Below are positions 7,086 through 13,249 of a DNA stretch of 15,280 nt, in pieces. Numbering within the stretch: the first letter of the stretch is position 1; the number at the start of each line of letters is the position of its first letter. The stretch lies in contig JBFWQM010000128.1 in NCBI GenBank assembly GCA_050249455.1, positions 1-15,280 of the forward strand, given 5' to 3'. Source of the stretch: JBFWQM01 sp050249455 (GTDB taxonomy: Bacteria > Pseudomonadota > Alphaproteobacteria > MPNO01 > VGEU01). The notes beneath the pieces were generated by a model that was not told where the DNA came from, ran no database searches, and saw nothing but the letters and a program-made list of their open reading frames with translations. The translations under genes were made by a program, and so were the position numbers.

Positions 7086-8419
7086 GCGACCGCCCGCGCG
7101 TCTTCGGCCGCGACCGGCGCCGCCGTCCATGGCGGCGCGACGCCGCCGGCCGCTTCGCCGGCCGCGAGTCCGGCGGCCAGCGCGTCCTCGTGGAAGCCGT
7201 CGCCGAAATAGCTGCCGCAGTACCACGTGCGACGCGCGCCCTGCAGGCGCCACAGCGCGCCCTGGGCGGCGAGCGCGGCGGAATCGTAGAACGGGTGGCC
7301 ATAGTCGAACTCGGCGTGGACGAGCGCCGGGTCGGGCGCGCGCACCGGGTTGAGCGTCACGATCAGCGGCGTCGCAGCGGGAAGACGCTGCAGCCGGTTC
7401 ATCCAGTAGGACACGCAGGCCGGCGCAGCGGGGTCGCCCTGCGGCGCGCCGATAAAGTTCCAGCTCGACCACAGCCGGCGCCGCCGCGGCATCAGGGCCG
7501 GATCGGAATGCAGGACCGCGCGGTTGGCGGTGCAGCGGAAGGCGCCGAGGATGCGCCGCTCCTCCACGCTGGGGTCGGCGAGCAGCGCCAGCGCCTCGTC
7601 CGCGTGGGTCGCGATCACCGCGCGGTCGAACGCCGTGCGGCGGCCGTCGCGTTCCTCGACCACGACGCCGGCCGCGGTGCGCCGGACGCGCGCGATGCGC
7701 GCGCCCAGCCTGACCTCGGCGGGGGTATCGGCGGCCAGCCGCGCGACATAGGCGCGGCTGCCGCCGGTCACGGTGCGCCAGGGCGGCCGCGCGGTCAGCC
7801 GCAGCAGGCCGTGGTTGCGCCAGAACGCGACGAACGCGGCGGCCGGGTAGCGCAGCATCTCCGCCGGCGGGGTCGACCAGATGGCGGCGCCCATCGGCAG
7901 CAGGTGGTCCTCGACGAAGGCCGCCGAGTAGCGTTCGCGCGCGAGATACTCCCCCAGGCTCATCGTCGCGCCGTGCGGTCCGGCCAGGAGATCCGGCGCC
8001 TTGCGGTAGAACCTCAGCAGGTCGGCGACCATGCGCCACGTGCGGGGCCGGACGGCGTTGGCCGGCTGCGCGAACAGGCCGCGCGCGCTGCCGGCGTACT
8101 CCAGCCGGCCGTCGCGCAGCGACGCGGCGAAGCTCATGTCGCTGGGCTGCGTCGCGACGCCGAGATGGCGGAACAGCGCCGTCAGGTTGGGGTAGTTCGG
8201 CTCGTTGTAGACGATGAAGCCGGTGTCCACGTCGACCGAGCCGCCGGGCAGCGCCACGGTCACCGTGTTGGCATGGCCGCCGAGGCGGCCGTCGCGCTCG
8301 TAGAGCACCACGTCGTGCCGCCGGGCGAGCAGCCAGGCCGCCGACAGGCCGGCGATGCCGGCGCCGATCACCGCGACGCGGCGCCGGGGGCCGGCGGCGG
8401 GGTTGAGCGATCCGTCCAT
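7082..8419 (-). CDS. FAD-dependent oxidoreductase (amine-oxidase-like, COG2907)
   Basis: A 445-residue flavoprotein with the Rossmann motif VAVIGAGIAGLSAAW (15-29) and the ribose-binding Glu41 followed by GGHANT. Further on are DTGFIVYNEPNYPNL, the GG(S)RAYV block typical of flavin amine oxidases/desaturases, and ATHADEALALL. Near the C-terminus WYCGSYFGDGFHEDAL contains the G-GFHEDA flavin-contact segment. It belongs to the predicted NAD/FAD-binding proteins found in RpoE-ChrR loci and is related to phytoene-desaturase-like enzymes. A desaturation or oxidation step on methylated acyl chains is a plausible role (inference; compare the ufa furan fatty acid pathway of Rhodobacter sphaeroides). 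The start is ATG 8417-8419, 15 nt after the chrR stop; no strong Shine-Dalgarno is visible, so translation may depend on ribosomes leaving chrR. Confidence 0.9.
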   Translation of the reverse strand: MDGSLNPAAGPRRRVAVIGAGIAGLSAAWLLARRHDVVLYERDGRLGGHANTVTVALPGGSVDVDTGFIVYNEPNYPNLTALFRHLGVATQPSDMSFAASLRDGRLEYAGSARGLFAQPANAVRPRTWRMVADLLRFYRKAPDLLAGPHGATMSLGEYLARERYSAAFVEDHLLPMGAAIWSTPPAEMLRYPAAAFVAFWRNHGLLRLTARPPWRTVTGGSRAYVARLAADTPAEVRLGARIARVRRTAAGVVVEERDGRRTAFDRAVIATHADEALALLADPSVEERRILGAFRCTANRAVLHSDPALMPRRRRLWSSWNFIGAPQGDPAAPACVSYWMNRLQRLPAATPLIVTLNPVRAPDPALVHAEFDYGHPFYDSAALAAQGALWRLQGARRTWYCGSYFGDGFHEDALAAGLAAGEAAGGVAPPWTAAPVAAEDARAVA

Positions 8420-8434
8420 CGCGCGCCGGCCGGA

Positions 8435-9100
8435 TCAGCGCTTGATCAGCGGGTTGAGCAGCCGCCCGAACGGGCCGGTCAGCCGGGCCGGCGCATCGAC
8501 CACGGTGAGGCAGAGGCAGTCCTCCCCCGCGTCCGCCACCGGCCGGTGCTCGTGCACTTCGTTCAGGGCGACGAAGTCCCCGCGCCCGTAATGGCCGGCG
8601 TGGTCGGAGAAGCCGCCCGACAGCACGACGGTCAGCTCGTCGCCGACATGGGTATGAACCGGCACCGCGGCGCCGGCCCGGATGCGCAGCAGGCTGACCC
8701 GGCGCCGCTCGCCGGGCACCGCGACCCGCGCCTCGCGGACCCCGCGGCCGACCCGCTTCCAGGCCAGTTCGTCCGGCGGCGCGTCCAGGTACGGCCACAG
8801 CGGCGAAGGCACGAGCCGCCGCGTCGCCTCGTCGAGCGCCGCCGTGGCAGGCGCCCGCGGCGCAGGCTCGTCGAGCCGGGCCAGGGTCGCCTCCAGGAGC
8901 GCGTCCGGAGCGGCGGCCGCCGCCTCGGGATCGGCAGCGTCGGAAACCAGCGCGCCGCCCATCGCCTCGAACCGCGCGACCTCGGCGCGGCACAGGGCGC
9001 AGAGCGAAAGATGCGTGGCGACCGCGATCGACGGCCCTTCGGCCAGGGCGCCGGCCGCGTAGTCGAGCAGCACCTCCGGGTCCGGGTGGTGGACGATCAT
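8435..9100 (-). CDS. chrR: ChrR-type zinc anti-sigma factor with cupin domain
   Basis: A 221-residue two-domain protein. The N-terminal ZAS anti-sigma domain carries a histidine near the start (His4/His5) and the H-x3-C-x2-C motif His30, Cys34, Cys37, matching the zinc ligands of Rhodobacter ChrR. The C-terminal cupin domain (about 95-210) has His149, His151, Glu155 and a later His (183 or 185) as the second metal site, which in ChrR is needed for the response to singlet oxygen. It holds RpoE inactive in the cytoplasm until photo-oxidative stress triggers its breakdown. An Ala/Pro-rich linker (about 55-90) joins the domains. Its ATG overlaps the rpoE stop in ATGA (9097-9100), keeping sigma and anti-sigma synthesis in proportion. 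The start at 9098-9100 is supported by this overlap and by the position of the ZAS domain. Confidence 0.95.
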   Translation of the reverse strand: MIVHHPDPEVLLDYAAGALAEGPSIAVATHLSLCALCRAEVARFEAMGGALVSDAADPEAAAAAPDALLEATLARLDEPAPRAPATAALDEATRRLVPSPLWPYLDAPPDELAWKRVGRGVREARVAVPGERRRVSLLRIRAGAAVPVHTHVGDELTVVLSGGFSDHAGHYGRGDFVALNEVHEHRPVADAGEDCLCLTVVDAPARLTGPFGRLLNPLIKR

Positions 9101-9648
9101 GCGTTCAACTCCGTCATCAGCACGCGCAGCCGGTTGAGCGCCAGCCGGATCCGGGACTTCACGGTGCCGAGCGGCAGGCCGCATTCGGCGGCGATCTGCG
9201 CGTGCGACTTCTCCTCCCAAAAGGCGCGCCGGACGATGTCGGCCTGCTCGGCCGGCAGGCTGTCCAGCCGCTTGAGCAGGGCCGCCGAAAGCTCGGCCGC
9301 CGCCACGCCCTCGCTGGCATCCTCTGCGATCGGGCCGCGCAGGGCCGGATCCTCGGGGTCGACCTGCGGCCGGCGCTCGCGGCGGAACAGCTCTATGCGC
9401 TTGTTGCGCAGGATCGTGAACATCCAGGTCGCGGCGGAGGCGCGGCGGCGATCGAACAGGGCCGCCTTCGCCCACACCGCCAGCATGGTCTCCTGGACCA
9501 CGGCATCGGCGTCCGCCGGCGCCATGCCGCCGCGCACGGCGAATGCCTTCAGGCGGGGCGCGAAGCGGCGGAACAGCGCGGCGAAGGCGGCCCTGTCGCG
9601 CTGCAGCGCCACCGCCTCGATCAATGCTTCCGCGGACGGTTCATGCAT
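9097..9648 (-). CDS. rpoE: ECF sigma factor RpoE (ChrR-controlled, ECF11-type)
   Basis: A 183-residue extracytoplasmic-function sigma factor. Region 2 spans about 20-90 (DRAAFAALFRRFAPRLKAF; VQETMLAVWAKA; WMFTILRNKRIELFRRERRP) and region 4 about 122-180 with the helix-turn-helix HAQIAAECGLPLGTVKSRIR. The conserved RRERRPQVDPEDP linker is typical of RpoE partners of ChrR. It should direct RNA polymerase to TGATCC-type promoters, including its own. ATG 9646-9648 gives the usual family length, but its Shine-Dalgarno is poor. The in-frame ATG at 9742-9744 has a good GGGAG and lies some 25 nt after the predicted transcription start; it would add 32 basic, Pro-rich residues. Which start is used is open. 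The stop overlaps the chrR start by 4 bp. Confidence 0.93.
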   Translation of the reverse strand: MHEPSAEALIEAVALQRDRAAFAALFRRFAPRLKAFAVRGGMAPADADAVVQETMLAVWAKAALFDRRRASAATWMFTILRNKRIELFRRERRPQVDPEDPALRGPIAEDASEGVAAAELSAALLKRLDSLPAEQADIVRRAFWEEKSHAQIAAECGLPLGTVKSRIRLALNRLRVLMTELNA

Positions 9649-9777
9649 GACGGGGACGGCGTTCGGTCGCGGCTGGCGGGTCGGCGTACGGGCGCCCGGC
9701 CAACGCCTGTCGTCGCGGCCTTCCGCCCCGGCTCTCTGTAGCATCGCGCACCGCTCCCTGACTACGAGGGTCGGCGG

Positions 9778-9807
9778 CTGATACGCGAGCCAGCGCGCGG
9801 CGGATCA
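9778..9807 (-). promoter_or_regulatory. Predicted RpoE autoregulatory promoter
   Basis: On the minus strand TGATCC (9802-9807), an 18-nt spacer, then TATCAG (9778-9783). TGATCC agrees with the -35 consensus known for Rhodobacter RpoE promoters; the -10 agrees less but equals TATC of the second site before the DUF3833 gene. Placed about 30 nt before the upstream ATG (9744) and 130 nt before the ATG at 9648. Confidence 0.7.
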
Positions 9808-9892
9808 CCCCGAAGCGGATCTTCGTCCGCCACCGCCCGCCGGACTGCGGTAGGATCGCCGCCGGGCACCGAGGCGGGAAAGAAGACGCAGC

Positions 9893-10831
9893 TTGAGCGG
9901 CCGGACGGGGTACGAGGCGCGCGGAATCGACCGGGCCTACTGGCTGGGCTGCGCGGTGCTCGTCCTCTGCACGCTGTGCTGGGCCGGATCCAGCATCGTC
10001 GGCCGCGCCGCCGCCGGCAACGTGCCGCCGCTGACGCTGTCGTTCTGGCGCTGGACCGGGGCGGCCGTGATCCTGCTGCCGTTCGCCCTGGCGCCGCTCA
10101 GACGCGACTGGCGGATCGTCGCCGCGCACTGGCCGATGATGGCGCTGTTCGCGCTGGTCGGCATCGTGGTGTTCACCGTGCCGTACTATATCGGGCTGCA
10201 ATTCACCACCGCCATCAACGCGACGCTGATGAACGCGGCCGGGCCGGCGCTGGTGCTGCTGTTCTCGCTCGCACTGGTGGGCACCCGGATCGGCCTCGGG
10301 CAGCTTGGCGGCATCGCGCTGGTCGCCGCGGGTCTGGCCGTGATCGTGTCACGGGGCAGCTTTGCCGCCCTGCTCGGGTTGCAACTTAACGCAGGGGACG
10401 GCCTCGTGCTGGTGTCGCACCTGGCATGGTCGCTCTACACGGTGCTGCTGCGGTGGGCGCCCAAGGGCCTCGACCCCATGGCGTTCCTGCTCGCCATCGT
10501 CGGCATCGGCACCGCGATGCTGCTGCCGCTGTATGCCTGGGAGGCGGTCACCGGCGGGGGCTTCGCGCCGACGGCGGGCAACCTGGGCCTGATCGCCTAT
10601 GCCGCGGTCTTCCCGTCCGCCCTAGCCTATGTGCTGTGGAGCCGCGGCGTCGCGGCGGTCGGCGCCAACACGGCCGGCGCCATCAAGGGCCTCAACCCGC
10701 TGTTCGGCACGGCCGGCGCGATCCTGTTGCTGGGCGAGACGCCGCATCTGTTTCATCTCGCCGGGTTCGCGCTGATCCTGGGCGGCGCGTACCTGGTCGG
10801 TGCCAAAAGGCGGCAAACCGCCGCCGCCTGA
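9893..10831 (+). CDS. DMT-superfamily (EamA) transporter
   Basis: A 312-residue membrane protein with about ten hydrophobic helices (roughly 17-36, 47-66, 81-100, 107-127, 133-153, 169-186, 197-216, 229-249, 264-281, 285-303) in two EamA halves. Family features include CWAGSSIVGR in helix 1, the FWRW turn of helix 2, NATLMNAAGPALV in helix 4, and the second-half NPLFGTAGAILLLGE with GGAYLVG at the end. Such proteins export or take up small metabolites at the inner membrane; the substrate cannot be told. TTG at 9893 is used because no ATG lies before helix 1; upstream is only a weak purine stretch (GGGAAAGAAG). It is divergent from rpoE with about 150 bp between, and codirectional with the repeat-protein genes 189 bp further on. 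No clear terminator follows it. Confidence 0.9.
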   Translation: MSGRTGYEARGIDRAYWLGCAVLVLCTLCWAGSSIVGRAAAGNVPPLTLSFWRWTGAAVILLPFALAPLRRDWRIVAAHWPMMALFALVGIVVFTVPYYIGLQFTTAINATLMNAAGPALVLLFSLALVGTRIGLGQLGGIALVAAGLAVIVSRGSFAALLGLQLNAGDGLVLVSHLAWSLYTVLLRWAPKGLDPMAFLLAIVGIGTAMLLPLYAWEAVTGGGFAPTAGNLGLIAYAAVFPSALAYVLWSRGVAAVGANTAGAIKGLNPLFGTAGAILLLGETPHLFHLAGFALILGGAYLVGAKRRQTAAA

Positions 10832-11019
10832 GCCGGCGCACGACCGGGGGGCGCCGGATGCGCACCCGTAGCGCGTGCGCCGTTAACCAATACAATTCTC
10901 GAAATTACCCCATATGGAGGATGCCGACGCCGCCGGCATCGGGTCACATGTTCGTGACTCTGTGGCGGTAGCGAGAAACGTCGCGGGGCTGTGTGTCACC
11001 ACCTCATGAGGAGGGGAAA
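10832..11019 (+). promoter_or_regulatory. Leader region of the repeat-protein genes
   Basis: 188 bp with no gene. It contains an AT-rich island in a GC-rich setting (about 10881-10916) with TACAAT as a possible -10, but no matching -35. Next come two hairpins: 10920-10940 (7-bp stem) and 10943-10958 (5-bp stem). A 10-bp palindrome CCTCATGAGG (11002-11011) then runs into the Shine-Dalgarno. The layout suggests a separate promoter and a structured leader for the downstream genes, but the start point is not determined. Confidence 0.35.
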
Positions 11020-11910
11020 ATGCAAAACGCGACAAAGTGGAAGTATCTGAGCTCCACCGCGGCGCTGGCGCTGATGGTCGGCGTCGCGTCGATCGGTACC
11101 GCGATGGCCGACGCCGAGGATCCCATCAAGGGGATCACGGTCGACGCCAACTTCATCAAGGACAAGGACACCTACGTCACGGAGAACATCTACCGTGAGA
11201 AGGCGGTGTTCCTGCAGGCGACGGTCGCCCCGGAAGTGACGAAGATGTCCGAGGCGCTGTCGATGGCGAACCAGTGGTCGGCCGACAACACGATGTCGGA
11301 GGCCTATACCCGCCGGACCGACACGATCACCAACGCGGTGAACAACAACACCGGCCTGACGATCCTGAACCAGACCGCCGGCGACCTGAACAACCAGGCC
11401 TCTTCGGCGTCGGGTGCGGCGAATGCCGGCAGCGGCGGGGTCGTGTACTCCGAGGCGCAGTCGGGCGCCGAGCAGAACTCGAAGGACAACCGCCTGAGCG
11501 AGCAGAACCTGACCTGGTTCTCGTCCGACCCGAACGCGATCGACGGCGACCCGAACACGCCGACCCGCGTGGCCGGCAAGACCGCCACGATCACCAACGC
11601 GATCAAGAACAACCTGGGCGTCGTGCACGTCAACCAGTCGGTTGGCAACATGAACAGCCAGGCCAACACGCTCGCGCTGGCGACCAGCTTCGGCAGCGGC
11701 GGCGTGGTGATCACCGATGCGGTTCTCGGTCAGCAGCAGACCGGCAACCAGGTCGTTGAGTACAACGTCCTGCGCGAGGCGGTCCTGACGGATGCGGTGA
11801 AGTTCAACACCGGCATCGTCAGCCTCAACCAGTCGGCGGGCAGCCTGAGCAACCAGGCCAACGTGGTTGCGATCGGCGTGGCCGTCCAGCTGAGCGGTGG
11901 GTCGCAGTGA
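11020..11910 (+). CDS. Secreted Asn/Gln-rich repeat protein A (amyloid-like, Fap/curli-reminiscent)
   Basis: A 296-residue protein with a Sec signal peptide (basic start, hydrophobic core, AMA cleavage before Asp31) and no cysteine. After a conserved head (about 40-70) it has three 26-residue repeats at residues 103-128, 191-216 and 256-281. Each contains N-TG/N-LG, a (L/V)NQ(T/S)-x-G pair and ends (N/S)-x-Q-A. The segments after repeats 1 and 2 share SGGVV followed by an Ala-Gly-Gln stretch, so the true unit is about 60 residues. Regular Asn/Gln/Gly/Ser repeats with alternating hydrophobics in a secreted protein are typical of functional amyloid subunits such as FapB/FapC or CsgA; I do not see the exact curlin motif. 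GAGGAGGGG stands 3 nt before the ATG. It forms an operon-like pair with the next gene. The amyloid role is inference; the export partner is not in the window. Confidence 0.8.
   Translation: MQNATKWKYLSSTAALALMVGVASIGTAMADAEDPIKGITVDANFIKDKDTYVTENIYREKAVFLQATVAPEVTKMSEALSMANQWSADNTMSEAYTRRTDTITNAVNNNTGLTILNQTAGDLNNQASSASGAANAGSGGVVYSEAQSGAEQNSKDNRLSEQNLTWFSSDPNAIDGDPNTPTRVAGKTATITNAIKNNLGVVHVNQSVGNMNSQANTLALATSFGSGGVVITDAVLGQQQTGNQVVEYNVLREAVLTDAVKFNTGIVSLNQSAGSLSNQANVVAIGVAVQLSGGSQ
11326..11403 (+). repeat. Protein A repeat 1 (26 residues)
   Basis: Residues 103-128; key elements ITNAV, NNTG, LNQTAG, NNQAS. First copy of the unit shared by both secreted proteins. Confidence 0.8.
11590..11667 (+). 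repeat. Protein A repeat 2 (26 residues)
   Basis: Residues 191-216; key elements ITNAI, NNLG, VNQSVG, NSQAN; starts 88 residues after repeat 1. Confidence 0.8.
11785..11862 (+). repeat. Protein A repeat 3 (26 residues)
   Basis: Residues 256-281; key elements LTDAV, FNTG, LNQSAG, SNQAN; starts 65 residues after repeat 2 and ends near the C-terminus. Confidence 0.8.
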
Positions 11911-11975
11911 CCGGTTGTGTGGCTAAGAGCTGACACGCTCGAACCGTCATACACCGCAGTCTAAGGAGCTTATCC

Positions 11976-12869
11976 ATGAAGAAGGCTTTGCTTGGCACGA
12001 CCGCTCTGGCGGTGGCCCTGGGCTTCGCGAGCGTGGCGCTCGCGGACGCCGACGTCGATGCGCACATCGACTTCAACAAGTACGTCAATGTCGACGAGAT
12101 CCTCTACGTCGAGAAGGCGCTGTTCATCAAGGCGCAGCCGAAGCTGACCCCGGCCGGTGCGGCCGAGGCCGCCGCGGTGGCCAACATCGGCCACAACGGC
12201 AACAGCTTCAACACGCAGTCCGGCGAGTCGTCGGTCAGCCTGTCGGGCGACCAGCGCATCATCCTCGATGCGAAGATCACCGACGCCGTCCACAGCAACT
12301 CCGGCGTGATCAGCGTCAACTACGACATCGGCATCATGAACAACCAGGGCAACCTGGTGTCGATGGGCGTGACGCAGAGCGCGACGGCGGCGGCGGACTC
12401 GCAGGCCGAGACCTCGCAGCACAACGACGGCAACCGCATGATCGAGCAGGGTGCGTGGGGCTACTCGAACAACACCACCGACGGCATGCCCAATGGCGCG
12501 CTGGTGTTCCGTTCGCGCCGCACCGCCACGTTGGACAACACGGTCCACAGCCAGACCGGCATCACCGGCCTGAACCAGACCAGCGGCGTGATGAACAACC
12601 AGACCAACTCGGTTGCTCTCGCCGTCGGCCTGAACAGCACCGTCGCCCTCTCCGAGGCGGCGCTGGGCCAGGCCTCCAGCGAGAACTCGCTGATCGCCAC
12701 CGACTTCTCCTACGCCAACAGCGTGACGAATGCGGTGCGCAACAACACAGGCATCACCCACGTCAACCAGACGTCGGGCAACCTGAACAACCAGTCCTCG
12801 ACGATCGCCTTCTCGGCCACCACCGGCCTGAACCAGGCGACCGCCGGCGTGACCGGCCAGAAGTTCTAA
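11976..12869 (+). CDS. Secreted Asn/Gln-rich repeat protein B (paralogue of A)
   Basis: A 297-residue protein with a signal peptide (KK, hydrophobic core, cleavage near ALA/DAD, residues 21-25) and no cysteine. The head (about 30-55, with YVEKALFIKA) matches that of protein A (REKAVFLQA). Three 26-residue repeats lie at 101-126, 186-211 and 250-275, with NSG/QTG/NTG, VNY/LNQ/VNQ, and NNQ near the end of each. Their start-to-start distances of 85 and 64 residues nearly equal those of protein A (88 and 65). The spacers also agree (ALGQASSEN against VLGQQQTGN). It starts 65 bp after protein A; AAGGAG lies 7-8 nt before the ATG, and a strong terminator follows. The two probably form one assembly as major and minor or nucleating subunits (inference). 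Confidence 0.8.
   Translation: MKKALLGTTALAVALGFASVALADADVDAHIDFNKYVNVDEILYVEKALFIKAQPKLTPAGAAEAAAVANIGHNGNSFNTQSGESSVSLSGDQRIILDAKITDAVHSNSGVISVNYDIGIMNNQGNLVSMGVTQSATAAADSQAETSQHNDGNRMIEQGAWGYSNNTTDGMPNGALVFRSRRTATLDNTVHSQTGITGLNQTSGVMNNQTNSVALAVGLNSTVALSEAALGQASSENSLIATDFSYANSVTNAVRNNTGITHVNQTSGNLNNQSSTIAFSATTGLNQATAGVTGQKF
12276..12353 (+). repeat. Protein B repeat 1 (26 residues)
   Basis: Residues 101-126; ITDAV, SNSG, VNYDIG, NNQGN. The usual NQ(T/S) is NYD here, the most divergent copy. Confidence 0.75.
12531..12608 (+). repeat. Protein B repeat 2 (26 residues)
   Basis: Residues 186-211; LDNTV, SQTG, LNQTSG, NNQTN. Confidence 0.8.
12723..12800 (+). repeat. Protein B repeat 3 (26 residues)
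   Basis: Residues 250-275; VTNAV, NNTG, VNQTSG, NNQSS. Confidence 0.8.
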
Positions 12870-12879
12870 CCTGCCGACC

Positions 12880-12912
12880 GGAGGAGGGGCACCGCCCCTC
12901 CTCCCCCCTTTC
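12880..12912 (+). terminator. Terminator after the repeat-protein pair
   Basis: Stem GGAGGAGGGGC (12880-12890) with its complement 12894-12904, 3-nt loop, then CCCCTTTCCTT. It lies 11 nt after the stop of protein B and closes the A-B transcription unit. Confidence 0.7.
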
Positions 12913-13249
12913 CTTCACGTCCCGCCGCGATGCCGGCTCGCGCCGCCGCCTGGCGCAGCGGCCGCCGCCCGTCGCCCTCCGACGCTCACGGAAACCGTCG
13001 CCCGCCCTCACCCGATCGAGGGCCTTGGCCCTCCCGGCGTCTTGATCTTTTCTTCATGCCTCCGGCGGCAACGTCGGTCCTCCTGCCGGACCCGCGGCTC
13101 CGCCGGGATGCGGGCCGCGCCAGCACCGATCCGCCCGTGCCGTGGGTAATGCCCGAGCGATCGATTCCAGATACCATGCGACTTGAATCAACCGCGTCTG
13201 CATTCTCCGGGCCCAGGGCGCATCGGGGTGCGTCCGCCCAACGGTGACG
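12913..13249. other. Intergenic stretch without a recognised gene
   Basis: About 340 bp. Frames across it have no family resemblance and no good start signals. One near-palindrome (GAGGGCC-TT-GGCCCTC, about 13017-13032) followed by a T-rich run may be a weak plus-strand terminator. A TTGAAT near 13181 has no -10 partner. It presumably holds the promoter of the peptide synthetase gene. Confidence 0.4.

Noticed and set aside
8432..8437. TGATCC on the minus strand between chrR and the FAD oxidoreductase gene
   Set aside because: It overlaps the chrR stop codon, the hexamer 18 nt downstream (GGATCG) is no -10, and it would start transcription inside the next gene. It does share a 14-bp match with the site at 5072, which may be due to base composition.
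7190..9781. 863-codon plus-strand frame opposite the FAD oxidoreductase, chrR and rpoE genes
   Set aside because: It crosses three well-recognised minus-strand genes and has low-complexity His/Arg/Gly composition; high-GC shadow.
11020..12869. Calling the repeat proteins CsgA/CsgB curli subunits
   Set aside because: The typical curlin pattern S-x5-Q-x-G-x-x-N-x-A is not present, and no csg accessory genes are in the window; a Fap-like or new class is as likely.
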